A stretch of 64,000 nucleotides of DNA, from NCBI GenBank assembly GCA_021371955.1, contig JAJFVD010000003.1:62001-126000 (forward strand). The letters run 5' to 3'. A program made the position numbers and the translations under genes. Under the pieces are notes generated by a model. The model saw only the letters and a list, made by a program, of their open reading frames with translations. It was not told the DNA's origin and searched no databases. Source of the DNA: Bacteroidales bacterium. Its GTDB lineage: Bacteria > Bacteroidota > Bacteroidia > Bacteroidales > UBA932. This document shows positions 8,736 to 17,635 of the stretch, piece by piece; within the stretch, counting starts at the first letter, position 1, and every line of letters starts with the position of its first letter.

Positions 8736-10839
8736 ATTCTTCGGAAAGGATTATGTTTACAATTTGATTTTTTTCCACGGACCTGCCGGGAGCCGGTGTT
8801 TGAGTCACAACTTTCCCCTTACCGGAAAAAGTTACTTTGTAACCTTCATTTTCAAGAAGATAAAGAGCGTCGCGCAATCCCATGTTGATAACGCTTGGAA
8901 GACTGTCTCTCTCTATAATGTATTCAACGGCAACAACTTTATCCAGAGAGTCTTTTTTAAATTCGACCCATCCGTTTTTAGGCGCATTATATTTGCCTGC
9001 AGCCTTAAATTCTGCCAGAAGTTTCGAAGTCTCTTCTGCCTTTCCTGAAAGTACATAAGGAGAGGTATCTGTTGCCTTGCCCTTGCCTGTAAGCGGTTTT
9101 TCCCATTGTGGGTTGGATGCATATATTTTATCTGCGACTTGCTTAAAAACAGGTGCAGCCCAGGACCCGCCATAGAAATTGGCTCTGGTCTTATTTGTAT
9201 ATAAAACAACTATAGCGCAATATTTTGGATCTTCGCTTGGAAAAAATCCTGCAAACGATGCCTGGTGTTTACGATATCCCTGAGAGTCGATGTATCTTCC
9301 GTCAAATGCTATTTGTGCCGTACCTGTTTTGCCGGATATTGAATAACGCTTGTCATTTATTGTCTTGCCGGTACCCTCTGTAACAACACCCCTGAGTGCT
9401 TTATGAACCAGCTCAATTGTCGATTTTGAACAGATGGAGCCGCTCAGTTCCTGAGGGCCGAATTGTTTTTCTACAAGTCCGTTTCTTTGAAGATTCTCCA
9501 CAAAGTATGGTTTCATCATTTTGCCGCCGTTTGCTATGGCATTATAAAACGCAAGAGTATGGAGAGGAGTCAGGAGGGAGGCGTATCCCATTGCCATCAT
9601 GGGCAATGTCAGTTTGGACCACATGGGGTCTCCCGGCGAATGCATTACTGCACGCCCTTCACCTAAAATATCAAGATTGAACTTGTCTCCTATCTTCATA
9701 TTGTGCAGGCGGTCCACATATCTTTTTTCGTTGTTTGAGTAGTATTCAACTGCAAGTTTCGCAAAAGCTACGTTTGAAGATTTTTCAAATGCCTTTAGCA
9801 CATTAATCTGTCCGTATCCACCTTTGGTTACATCGCTAAAAACTTTAGTGCTGTATTGCCATTTCCCGTTTCCCGCATCAATAGGGGTATCCAGAGTAAC
9901 ATAGCCGTCTTCGATGAGCGCAACCAGAGTGGCAAGCTTGAATGTTGAGCCGGGCTCGGTTGCCTGACCGATTGCGTAATTGAATGATTCGTCAAATTCG
10001 CCGTTGGGCATTTTCTTCATGTTGGTAATGGCCCTTATTGCTCCGGTTTTTACCTCCATTACAATAGCGGTTGCCCCTTCGAATACATCCGAAAGCGAAA
10101 GCTGATTTCTTAGAGCATCCTCGGCTGCCTCCTGGATGTCAATATCAAGAGTTGTCTGAACATCGTAACCATCGAGAGGTAAAATAGCCTCTTCGTTATT
10201 TACGGGCATCCATTCACCTCCAAGCAACCGTTGTACAGTTTGTTTGCCGGGAATACCTTTCAGATAATAGTCGTAACTCCCTTCAATGCCAACACCAACG
10301 CCAACCGAATTAATAAATCCGATTGTACGGTAGGCCAGCCTTCCATAAGGGTTGTTTCTTTTGTTTTTCTGTTCACTGATAAATCCGCCTTTGTTTGCGC
10401 CAAGGTTGAATATAGGAAACTGACGGATCTGGTTAAGCTCCGAATAATCGACAAGTCTGTTGCCAATTGCTTTGTACCGGTTCTTTTTTTTCTTGGCAAC
10501 AATAAGTTCATTCTTGTAATCAGCTGCGGGTTTGTCACCAAAGAAATCGGCAAGTGCCGATGCAAGTGCCGCAACATTATTGTTAAAAGCGGTATCAGTA
10601 GGAACTACGCAGTCCATCCTCACCTGATAGTATGGGACCGAGCTTGCAAGAGAGCGGCCGTCTTTTGCCAGAACACTTCCTCTTACTGCCTCAATCTCTT
10701 CAACACGGAAAGAAATATCATCCGAACTCACAGGGAGGGTGGCAAAGAACTGTAACTGCACAATTCTCCCAATCACCAGAAGAGCGGCGAAAAAAATTAT
10801 GAAATATATGTAGCTTACTCTCGATATTACCTCTTTCAT
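8722..10839 (-). CDS. ftsI: Class B penicillin-binding protein FtsI (PBP3) with C-terminal PASTA domain
   Basis: Septal transpeptidase that crosslinks the peptidoglycan made by FtsW. The 705 residues have one N-terminal transmembrane helix (about 8-30), a PBP dimerisation domain and a transpeptidase domain with the active-site motif STFK (Ser298), SSN (about 355) and KTGTAQ. A PASTA domain occupies about 645-700 (VINMGLRDALYLLENEGY to VEKNQIVNIIL). PASTA-tailed FtsI resembles Gram-positive SpoVD/PBP2X but is, to my knowledge, usual in Bacteroidota dcw clusters. It follows the ftsL-like gene by 2 bases. Confidence 0.95.
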   Translation of the reverse strand: MKEVISRVSYIYFIIFFAALLVIGRIVQLQFFATLPVSSDDISFRVEEIEAVRGSVLAKDGRSLASSVPYYQVRMDCVVPTDTAFNNNVAALASALADFFGDKPAADYKNELIVAKKKKNRYKAIGNRLVDYSELNQIRQFPIFNLGANKGGFISEQKNKRNNPYGRLAYRTIGFINSVGVGVGIEGSYDYYLKGIPGKQTVQRLLGGEWMPVNNEEAILPLDGYDVQTTLDIDIQEAAEDALRNQLSLSDVFEGATAIVMEVKTGAIRAITNMKKMPNGEFDESFNYAIGQATEPGSTFKLATLVALIEDGYVTLDTPIDAGNGKWQYSTKVFSDVTKGGYGQINVLKAFEKSSNVAFAKLAVEYYSNNEKRYVDRLHNMKIGDKFNLDILGEGRAVMHSPGDPMWSKLTLPMMAMGYASLLTPLHTLAFYNAIANGGKMMKPYFVENLQRNGLVEKQFGPQELSGSICSKSTIELVHKALRGVVTEGTGKTINDKRYSISGKTGTAQIAFDGRYIDSQGYRKHQASFAGFFPSEDPKYCAIVVLYTNKTRANFYGGSWAAPVFKQVADKIYASNPQWEKPLTGKGKATDTSPYVLSGKAEETSKLLAEFKAAGKYNAPKNGWVEFKKDSLDKVVAVEYIIERDSLPSVINMGLRDALYLLENEGYKVTFSGKGKVVTQTPAPGRSVEKNQIVNIILSEEYEPK

Positions 10840-10841
10840 AA

Positions 10842-11162
10842 TTAATTAATCTCTATTACTCCGGGCGGGTCAACCGGTGCTTTTAACTGAGACTCATACT
10901 CAATTAATTTTTTCTCTATTTCTATTCTTTTGCTCTGATACAGCAGTTTTGCTTTTTTGCTTGTGTAATCTGCTTTCAGATGCTTGATTTCTCTCTGATT
11001 GTGCCTTTCGAGCACAAGGCTGTCTTCAATCCAGAAGTTAAGGGTTATATAAAATATTACAAGGCCAAACAGATAGAGCACAAACCCCAGTTGCTGGAGT
11101 ATTCCGCTGTGCAGCAAAATCTGACCTCCAAATATTTCTGATACCCATTTTCTCTTTGCCAT
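10842..11162 (-). CDS. ftsL: FtsL-like bitopic divisome protein
   Basis: Small (106 aa) protein with one transmembrane helix at about residues 26-44, followed by a charged alpha-helical, coiled-coil-like region rich in K, E and L. This is the FtsL topology, and the gene lies in the FtsL position between rsmH and ftsI. FtsL would bind FtsB and FtsQ and activate FtsW-FtsI. Sequence identity among FtsL proteins is very low, so the name rests on size, topology and synteny. Confidence 0.75.
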   Translation of the reverse strand: MAKRKWVSEIFGGQILLHSGILQQLGFVLYLFGLVIFYITLNFWIEDSLVLERHNQREIKHLKADYTSKKAKLLYQSKRIEIEKKLIEYESQLKAPVDPPGVIEIN

Positions 11163-11171
11163 AACACCTTT

Positions 11172-12083
11172 CTAATTAATGTCCTTCTTCTCTGCTACTC
11201 TTAGTTTCGCACTTCTGGCTCTCGTATTCGAAGAAATCTCCTCTTCTTGCGGTAAAACAGGCTTTCTTGTTATTAACTCAAAAGGAGTCTCCTTATTTCC
11301 GTAAAAATCTTTATTAAGGACTCCTTCTGTATTCCCTGTTTTCATGAAATTTTTAACCATCCTGTCTTCCAGCGAGTGGTATGTTATTACAACCAGTCTT
11401 CCACCCGGAGCAAGTACTTTTAGCGTATCATTCAGAAATCCCTCAAGTGACTTCATCTCTCCGTTGACTTCAATCCTGAGTGCCTGATATATCTTCGCAA
11501 GAATCTTGTGGCCTCCGAATTTTGGTATAACCGGGTCGAGTACGTTGTTAAAATCGGTTGTGGTAACAATCCGTCTCTTCTCCCTTTCGCTGCATATAAG
11601 CCTGGCAACACGACGGCTGTTGTCTACCTCTCCCCATTCTCTTAATACTTTTGTCAGCTGGTCCTCGTCGTAATCGTTTACAATGTCTTCTGCACTTATT
11701 TTGGACATCCTGCTCATTCTCATGTCGAGCCTTGAATCAAACCGGAATGAGAAACCTCTCTCTTCTGTATCGAACTGATGTGAAGAAACGCCAAGGTCGG
11801 CCAGTATGCCGTCTACTTTGTCAAATCCGTTCAGTCGTATGTAATTTTGAAGGAAACGGAAATTATTGTGTACCAGAATCAGCCTTTTATCGTCGGGAGC
11901 ATTTTTTAATGCCTCGGGGTCTCTGTCATAAGCTATGAGTTTCGAGTTCCCCTCAAGTCTTGACAATATCTCGCGGCTGTGCCCTCCTCCTCCGAAAGTG
12001 GCATCCACATAAACGCCACCCTTTCGAATAGCCAGTGCAGATACACTCTCTTTTAACAGAACCGGTGTATGATACTCACTCAT
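11172..12083 (-). CDS. rsmH: 16S rRNA (cytosine1402-N4)-methyltransferase RsmH
   Basis: SAM-dependent methyltransferase (formerly MraW) acting on C1402 of 16S rRNA. The 303 residues start with the family segment YHTPVLLKESVSAL, then DATFGGGGHSREIL, the SAM-binding glycine-rich loop, and end with VITYHSLEDRMVKNF and an RSAKLR motif. Length is normal. RsmI, which methylates the 2'-O of the same nucleotide, is encoded at 38864. The gene is second in the dcw operon, 10 bases after mraZ. Confidence 0.97.
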   Translation of the reverse strand: MSEYHTPVLLKESVSALAIRKGGVYVDATFGGGGHSREILSRLEGNSKLIAYDRDPEALKNAPDDKRLILVHNNFRFLQNYIRLNGFDKVDGILADLGVSSHQFDTEERGFSFRFDSRLDMRMSRMSKISAEDIVNDYDEDQLTKVLREWGEVDNSRRVARLICSEREKRRIVTTTDFNNVLDPVIPKFGGHKILAKIYQALRIEVNGEMKSLEGFLNDTLKVLAPGGRLVVITYHSLEDRMVKNFMKTGNTEGVLNKDFYGNKETPFELITRKPVLPQEEEISSNTRARSAKLRVAEKKDIN

Positions 12084-12093
12084 ATCAATCCCC

Positions 12094-12540
12094 CTATCCT
12101 AAAATTTTTTCGGCAAGTGCTAGATAATCGCTTTCGCGTAGCTTGTCAGATTCGTAAGTTTCCTTAGCCCAGATTTCGATTTTATGATCGTTGCCTGTGA
12201 AAACAACCTCTCTGCCAACTCCAATCTGTTCAAGAAGCCTTTTCGGAACGGTAATTCTTCCCAGTTTTTCATCGGGCTCAACAATAGCCCTGTCTCTCAT
12301 ATACTCCCTCCAGAAACGGGAGTGCTCCCTGTTGAAAAAGTTAAGCCGGGATTTGACCTGCTCGGACTCCCTTGCCCACTCTTCGTAGGTGTATACCTCC
12401 AAACAATTGGAAAATAATTCTTTCTTTATTACTAATCTAAAATCTCCATCGGAGGACATTACAGATTTAAATGCCGAAGGAAAAATAAGTCTCCCTTTGT
12501 CATCTACCTTAGCTGTGTATTCTCCAATGAATTTGATCAT
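12094..12540 (-). CDS. mraZ: Transcriptional regulator MraZ
   Basis: DNA-binding protein of the AbrB/SpoVT-like fold that usually controls its own dcw operon. The 148 residues contain two tandem MraZ half-domains, beginning IGEYTAKVDDKGRLIFP and, in the second half, DEKLGRITVPKRLLEQ. It is the first gene of the dcw operon. I found no clear set of direct MraZ boxes (GTGG[A/T]G repeats) upstream, so autoregulation is expected from the family but not seen. Confidence 0.95.
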   Translation of the reverse strand: MIKFIGEYTAKVDDKGRLIFPSAFKSVMSSDGDFRLVIKKELFSNCLEVYTYEEWARESEQVKSRLNFFNREHSRFWREYMRDRAIVEPDEKLGRITVPKRLLEQIGVGREVVFTGNDHKIEIWAKETYESDKLRESDYLALAEKILG

Positions 12541-12576
12541 GTTTAAGAGGCCGTTATTTTTGTTTTAAGACCTATG

Positions 12577-12584
12577 CAAAATTA
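12577..12584 (-). promoter_or_regulatory. Predicted -7 element of the dcw operon
   Basis: TAATTTTG on the minus strand fits the Bacteroidota primary-sigma -7 consensus TAnnTTTG. It would start transcription about 30 bases before mraZ. No good -33 TTTG is visible, so this is a motif-based call only. Confidence 0.45.
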
Positions 12585-12686
12585 AAAAATCTTTTCCACT
12601 TTATTACATTTTTTTACAATTTTTTCCACAATCTTATCAACACTCTCCATTTAAATCTTTATCTTCGAATTGTGAAATATGCCTAT

Positions 12687-13937
12687 ATGAAAAAAATAAT
12701 CCTCTTTCTTTCTGTTTTTCTGTTATTTGCCTGTAAAAATTTCAATGTAAGTTCGGATTCTCCCAAGGAAGCAGAAGCTGCTTCGGAGGAGATGTTTGAA
12801 TTCGGAATTCCGGTTTCGGAATTTGAGGTAAAAGACGGAACAATAAAAAGAGGACAGTTTTTTACTTCACTCATGACCGATCTTGGCCTTAACAGTGCTG
12901 ACATATATTCCCTTACACAGGCTTCCAGAAATAAATTCGACCTGAAAAAAATAAGAGTTGGCAACCCGTATAAAGCATACTATACTTTAGGAGAAAATCC
13001 AAAACTGGCCTATCTGGTTTACAAAAATGACAAGGCTTCGTACATTACATTTGGCGTGCATGATTCGATTTTTGTAAAGGTCGATGAAATAGCTGTTACG
13101 GTAAAAACAAAAATAGGCGAGGCGACTATAAACAGTTCTCTCTGGAACGACACAAGGGCTGCCGGGATGAGTCCGATGCTAGCCATAAAGATGTCGGAAA
13201 TTTTTGCCTGGACAATTGACTTTTTCGGTTTGCAAAAAGGGGATTCGTTTAAGGTGATTTATGACGAGATAAGCGTGGGCAATGAAACAGATATAGGGAC
13301 AATTCATGCAGTATTCTTTAGTCATGCAGGGTCTGTTTACGATGCGTACCGTTTTGTCCAGGACGAAACACCCCAGTACTGGAATTCAAAAGGGGAAAAT
13401 CTCAGGAAGGCATTTCTTAAGGCTCCGCTAAGTTTTACCAGAGTGTCGTCCGGTTTTACATATTCGCGCAGGCACCCTGTTACCAGGATAGTAAGGCCTC
13501 ATACAGGTGTGGATTATGCTGCGCCAAAAGGTACCGAGGTTATGAGCATCGGAGACGGGGTTGTAATTCAGAAAGGTTACTCGGGCGGAGGAGGGAATAC
13601 CGTTAAAATAAGGCACAACTCTACATATACAACCGCATATCTTCATCTGTCGGCATATTCAAAAGGTCTTTCAAAGGGAAAAAGAGTAAGACAGGGAGAG
13701 GTTATAGGCTATGTGGGGAGCACCGGATTATCTACCGGCCCTCATCTGGACTTTAGAGTGTGGAAAGAGGGTACCCCCATCAATCCGTTAAAAATGGAGG
13801 CACCACCTGCAGATCCTATTAAAAACGAGAACAGGCAGGCGTTTATGACTCAGACTAAAGCTGTTAAGTTTCAGGTGGATTCGCTTAAGTCTGTTCAGTA
13901 CCTGGATACCATGCTGCTTAAATTGGGAAAGAGATAA
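12687..13937 (+). CDS. M23-family peptidoglycan peptidase lipoprotein
   Basis: Predicted outer-membrane or periplasmic lipoprotein with a LytM/M23 zinc peptidase domain, divergent from the dcw operon. A GTG start at 12672 is open, but the ATG at 12687 gives a clean SPII signal (KKIILFLSVFLLFAC), so I chose it. The C-terminal third has the M23 blocks HTGVDYAAPKGTEV, a later HLS, and TGLSTGPHLDFRVW. In the last block the usual HxH is HxD (HLD), so one zinc ligand may be Asp, or activity may be lost. M23 proteins lacking activity serve as amidase activators (EnvC/NlpD). Its place next to dcw suits a division-associated hydrolase or activator. Confidence 0.88.
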   Translation: MKKIILFLSVFLLFACKNFNVSSDSPKEAEAASEEMFEFGIPVSEFEVKDGTIKRGQFFTSLMTDLGLNSADIYSLTQASRNKFDLKKIRVGNPYKAYYTLGENPKLAYLVYKNDKASYITFGVHDSIFVKVDEIAVTVKTKIGEATINSSLWNDTRAAGMSPMLAIKMSEIFAWTIDFFGLQKGDSFKVIYDEISVGNETDIGTIHAVFFSHAGSVYDAYRFVQDETPQYWNSKGENLRKAFLKAPLSFTRVSSGFTYSRRHPVTRIVRPHTGVDYAAPKGTEVMSIGDGVVIQKGYSGGGGNTVKIRHNSTYTTAYLHLSAYSKGLSKGKRVRQGEVIGYVGSTGLSTGPHLDFRVWKEGTPINPLKMEAPPADPIKNENRQAFMTQTKAVKFQVDSLKSVQYLDTMLLKLGKR

Positions 13938-13953
13938 TCTAATGTTATCTTTG
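13923..13953 (+). promoter_or_regulatory. Predicted promoter of ettA
   Basis: TATCTTTG (13946-13953) matches the -7 consensus TAnnTTTG exactly. A TTG at 13923-13925 lies 20 bases upstream, close to the usual -33 spacing. It sits in the last codons of the M23 gene and gives a leader of roughly 17 bases before the ATG at 13973. Confidence 0.55.
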
Positions 13954-13972
13954 CCGCAAATTAAAATAATTT

Positions 13973-15649
13973 ATGGCAGACGAAAAGATAATATTCTCGA
14001 TGAACGGCGTTGGCAAAATCTTGCCGACAAATAATAAAGCAATACTTAAAAACATATATCTCTCCTTCTTTTATGGGGCGAAAATTGGTATTATCGGTCT
14101 CAACGGATCCGGTAAATCAACCATTTTAAAGATAATTGCAGGAGTAGAAACAGCAATAGATGGAGAGGTTGTATGGGCACCGGGCTATAGTGTTGGTTAT
14201 CTGGCGCAGGAACCTGAGCTGGACGATTCAAAGACTGTTCTTGAGGTAGTACAGGAAGGAGTTCACGAAGTTGTGGATCTGCTTAAAAGATATGAGGAGG
14301 TTAATGCAAAATTTCTCGAGCCAATGGAAGACGACGAGATGGCAAAACTTATAGATCTTCAGGGAGAACTTACAGATAAAATCGAACATGCAAACGGATG
14401 GGATATAGACTCCAAGCTTGAAAGGGCGATGGATGCTCTTCAATGCCCCGATCCAGATGCTCTGGTGAAACATCTTAGTGGAGGTGAAAGACGCAGGGTT
14501 GCATTATGCCGCCTCATGTTAAGAGAACCGGATGTATTATTGCTTGACGAACCTACCAACCACCTCGATACAGAGAGTATCCAGTGGCTTGAGGCACACC
14601 TTCAGCAGTACAAGGGGACAGTAATCGCAGTTACTCACGACCGTTACTTCCTCGATAATGTTGCAGGATGGATTCTTGAGATGGACAGGGGAGAGGGAAT
14701 TCCATGGAAGGGAAACTACTCTTCATGGCTGGAACAAAAATCGGTTAGGCTTGCCCAGGAGGAGAAACAGGAGAGCAAAAGACGCAAGACTCTCGAAAGA
14801 GAGCTGGAGTGGGTGAGGATGTCTCCAAAAGCGAGGCAGGCTAAATCAAAGGCACGTCTTGGAGCGTATGAGAAAATGCTCAATGAGGATGGAAAAAGCA
14901 AGGATGAAAAACTTGAAATTTTTATTCCAAACGGCCCGAGGCTCGGCGACAAGGTTATTGAAGCAATCAATGTTACAAAATCTTTCGGAGACAGAGTGCT
15001 TTTTGAAAATCTCAACTTTAAACTGCCGCCTGCAGGAATCGTTGGAGTGATAGGCCCCAACGGAGCCGGTAAGACAACTCTTTTCCGCCTTATTATGGGG
15101 CTTGAAAAAGTGGATTCAGGAGAGTTTTCCGTAGGGGAAACCGTTAAGACTGCATACATAGACCAGCAACATAAGCAAATTGACCCGGATAAAACTGTCT
15201 ACGAAACTATTTCTCAGAATTCCGAATATGTGAAGCTCGGAAACAGGGAGGTAAATGCCAGGGCGTATGTTTCGAGATTCAATTTCTCAGGAGCCGATCA
15301 GGAGAAAAAATGCGGTATTTTGTCGGGGGGTGAAAGAAACAGGCTTCACCTGTCTCTTGCCCTGAAAGAGGAGGGGAACGTGCTTCTGCTGGACGAGCCT
15401 ACAAATGACGTGGATGTAAATACCATCCGCGCACTTGAGGAGGGACTTGACAACTTTGCAGGATGTGCAGTTATTATCTCTCACGACCGTTGGTTCCTTG
15501 ACAGGATTGCAACACATATTCTTGCGTTTGAAGGCGATTCGAAAATCTATTTCTTCGAGGGTTCATATAGTGAATATGAAGAGAACAAAAAGAAGCGTCT
15601 TGGCGATTTGACGCCAAAGAGATTCAAGTATAAAAAATTGATGGAATAA
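13973..15649 (+). CDS. ettA: Energy-dependent translational throttle protein EttA (ABC-F)
   Basis: Soluble ABC-F ATPase that binds the ribosomal E site and gates entry into elongation according to ATP/ADP. The 558 residues closely match the EttA length. There are two ABC domains with Walker A GLNGSGKST (about 42-50) and GPNGAGKTT, signatures LSGGERRR and LSGGERNR, and an inter-domain linker (LERELEWVRMSPKARQAKSK) typical of EttA. No membrane domain is present. It converges with the second ABC-F gene, one base apart. Confidence 0.93.
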   Translation: MADEKIIFSMNGVGKILPTNNKAILKNIYLSFFYGAKIGIIGLNGSGKSTILKIIAGVETAIDGEVVWAPGYSVGYLAQEPELDDSKTVLEVVQEGVHEVVDLLKRYEEVNAKFLEPMEDDEMAKLIDLQGELTDKIEHANGWDIDSKLERAMDALQCPDPDALVKHLSGGERRRVALCRLMLREPDVLLLDEPTNHLDTESIQWLEAHLQQYKGTVIAVTHDRYFLDNVAGWILEMDRGEGIPWKGNYSSWLEQKSVRLAQEEKQESKRRKTLERELEWVRMSPKARQAKSKARLGAYEKMLNEDGKSKDEKLEIFIPNGPRLGDKVIEAINVTKSFGDRVLFENLNFKLPPAGIVGVIGPNGAGKTTLFRLIMGLEKVDSGEFSVGETVKTAYIDQQHKQIDPDKTVYETISQNSEYVKLGNREVNARAYVSRFNFSGADQEKKCGILSGGERNRLHLSLALKEEGNVLLLDEPTNDVDVNTIRALEEGLDNFAGCAVIISHDRWFLDRIATHILAFEGDSKIYFFEGSYSEYEENKKKRLGDLTPKRFKYKKLME

Positions 15650-15650
15650 T

Positions 15651-17543
15651 TTAGCTGTTAAGTTCCAGCCAGCGATCGCTCTTTGAATCAATATGAGCAA
15701 TTACCTCGGCTATTCTTACAGATGATTTTGTGAGTTCTTCGGAAGAGAGCATACCGGAAGAAAGAGCGGCCTCAAGGCTGCTCTTCTCTTTTTCAAGAGA
15801 CTCAATATCATTTTCCAGCTTTTCCAGTTCCTTTTGCTCTTTGAATGACAATTTCTTCTTTTGAAATTTATCCTCACTTACGGCAGAATCTGCAGATTCA
15901 GCTGACTTTTCCCGGGCCAGAACTTTTGCCTCTTTAGCGGAAAGCTCTGCCTCACGCTCCGCCTCTTTTACCTGTTCCCTGTATTCGGTATATTTCCCCA
16001 CATAATCCTTGATGAGGCCCTTGCCCTCGAAAACAAAAATATGGTCGGCAAGTTTGTCAAGAAAATACCTGTCGTGTGAAACAATGAGAAGACATCCCTG
16101 AAAATTTAAAAGATACTCCTCAAGTACATTCAGACTCATTATATCCAGGTCATTTGTGGGCTCGTCGAGAATCAGGAAATTTGGATTCTTCATAAGGACA
16201 GTAACCAGATAAAGCCTTCTTCTTTCGCCTCCGCTTAACCGGTCAACTTTTGTATTGTGTGTCGGATGCGGGAACAGGAAGCGGCTCAAAAACTGAGTTA
16301 CAGGCATTGTGTTTCCATCTGCAAGTGTCACAACCTCGGCAATTTTTCTTACAACATCTATTACAGTATCCTCAGGTTCATACTGAAGTCCGGTTTGCCT
16401 GTAAAATCCGAAAACAAGAGTTTCGCCGCGGTCTATCTCTCCGGATACAGGAAGTACAGAACCTGTCATCACCTCCAGAAATGTTGATTTACCCACTCCG
16501 TTTGGCCCTACAAGACCAATCTTCTCTCCCTTTGCAAAGTTGTATGTAAAGTCGTCGATTGTGCAAAAATCGTCATAAAAGTGGGTCACTCCTTTACAGT
16601 TGATAATCTTAGTCCCGAGACGGGAACTGCCCACATCTATTTTTATGTTTTTATCCTTTATTACCTGACCCGCCCTCTCTTTAAGGTCATAGAAAGCATT
16701 TATCCTATATTTAGCCTTTGTTGCCCTTGCCTGTGGCATCCTCCTCATCCAGTCAAGCTCTCCTCTGAAAAGATTTCTCGCTCTCTCTGTCTCGGAATTG
16801 AAATTTTCAATCCGCTCCTCTCTTTTCTCAAGGTAGTAAGAGTAGTTTCCCTTATAAGTATAAAGTTTCCCGTTCTCAAGTTCAATTATGTGGTTGCATA
16901 CTCTGTCAAGAAAATACCGGTCGTGAGTAACCATCAGAATGGTAGCCTGAGTCCGCTTGAGATACTCTTCAAGGAACTCGATAACGATGAGGTCAAGGTG
17001 GTTCGTAGGCTCATCCAGTATTATGAAATCGGCTTCGTGAATCATTATTCCGGCAATTGCCACCCTCTTCTTCTGCCCGCCTGAGAGGTCACCCATTGAC
17101 TGGTCAAGCGAGTGAATGTCAAGCTGGGTCAATATCTGCTTAACCTTAAGTTCATACTGCCATGCATCCTGCGCGTCCATCTGATGAATTGCAACCTCGA
17201 TGCGTTTTTCGTCTCCGCTCACAATTGCGCTTTCGTATTCCGCAACTGTCGAAGACAGAATATCAGAAGCAGCAAATACCTCTTCGAAAACAGTCCTGTC
17301 CGGATCGAAACCCGGTTCCTGTTCGAGGTATGCTACCTTAACATCTTTCATTATGTTCACAATTCCTCCGTTGTCCGAACTGTCTTTTCCCGACAGAACT
17401 TTCAGGAGAGAACTTTTACCGCTTCCGTTTGGAGCGATTAGAGCAATCTTGTCGCCTTCATTTATATTAAAGTCCAGATTGTCAAACAGGACCTTTGTTC
17501 CGTAAGATTTTGATATATTTTTTGCCTGAAGAATACTTGCCAT
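15651..17543 (-). CDS. ABC-F ATPase, Uup-like, with C-terminal coiled coil
   Basis: A 630-residue duplicated ABC protein without membrane segments. It has Walker A APNGSGKSS and GPNGVGKST, signatures LSGGQKKR and LSGGERRR, the linker typical of ABC-F, and a lysine/glutamate-rich C-terminal coiled coil (about 540-630). These features match Uup, implicated in ribosome function and, in E. coli, tolerance to branched DNA. A resistance-type ABC-F is less likely because of the long coiled-coil tail. It faces ettA tail to tail. Confidence 0.85.
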   Translation of the reverse strand: MASILQAKNISKSYGTKVLFDNLDFNINEGDKIALIAPNGSGKSSLLKVLSGKDSSDNGGIVNIMKDVKVAYLEQEPGFDPDRTVFEEVFAASDILSSTVAEYESAIVSGDEKRIEVAIHQMDAQDAWQYELKVKQILTQLDIHSLDQSMGDLSGGQKKRVAIAGIMIHEADFIILDEPTNHLDLIVIEFLEEYLKRTQATILMVTHDRYFLDRVCNHIIELENGKLYTYKGNYSYYLEKREERIENFNSETERARNLFRGELDWMRRMPQARATKAKYRINAFYDLKERAGQVIKDKNIKIDVGSSRLGTKIINCKGVTHFYDDFCTIDDFTYNFAKGEKIGLVGPNGVGKSTFLEVMTGSVLPVSGEIDRGETLVFGFYRQTGLQYEPEDTVIDVVRKIAEVVTLADGNTMPVTQFLSRFLFPHPTHNTKVDRLSGGERRRLYLVTVLMKNPNFLILDEPTNDLDIMSLNVLEEYLLNFQGCLLIVSHDRYFLDKLADHIFVFEGKGLIKDYVGKYTEYREQVKEAEREAELSAKEAKVLAREKSAESADSAVSEDKFQKKKLSFKEQKELEKLENDIESLEKEKSSLEAALSSGMLSSEELTKSSVRIAEVIAHIDSKSDRWLELNS

Positions 17544-17547
17544 GATG

Positions 17548-17555
17548 CAAAGGTA
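17548..17555 (-). promoter_or_regulatory. Predicted -7 element directly at the uup-like start
   Basis: TACCTTTG on the minus strand matches TAnnTTTG and ends only 4 bases before the ATG (17541-17543). If used, the transcript would have almost no 5' leader. A -33 element is not evident. Confidence 0.4.
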
Positions 17556-17586
17556 AGATTTTTTCCGGTGCGGCTTGGAGCTTATG

Positions 17587-17605
17587 TATATTTGAATTAT
17601 ATTTG
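17587..17605 (+). promoter_or_regulatory. Two tandem TATATTTG -7 elements before the MORN/TonB_C pair
   Basis: TATATTTG occurs at 17587-17594 and again at 17598-17605, both exact matches to TAnnTTTG, about 30-40 bases before the ATG at 17636. Either could drive the two-gene unit. Confidence 0.45.
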
Positions 17606-17635
17606 ACTTACAGTATGAGACTTATAAAATAATCT

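Noticed and set aside
8722..10839. FtsI with PASTA domain as a sign of transfer from Gram-positive bacteria
   Set aside because: The gene is in normal synteny, and PASTA-tailed FtsI is to my knowledge usual in Bacteroidota.
12672..12686. GTG start of the M23 gene
   Set aside because: It would put extra residues before a good lipoprotein signal; the ATG at 12687 is preferred.
15599..15620. TTGGCG...CGCCAA hairpin at the end of ettA
   Set aside because: Short 6-bp stem within the coding sequence and no T run on either strand; not called as a terminator.
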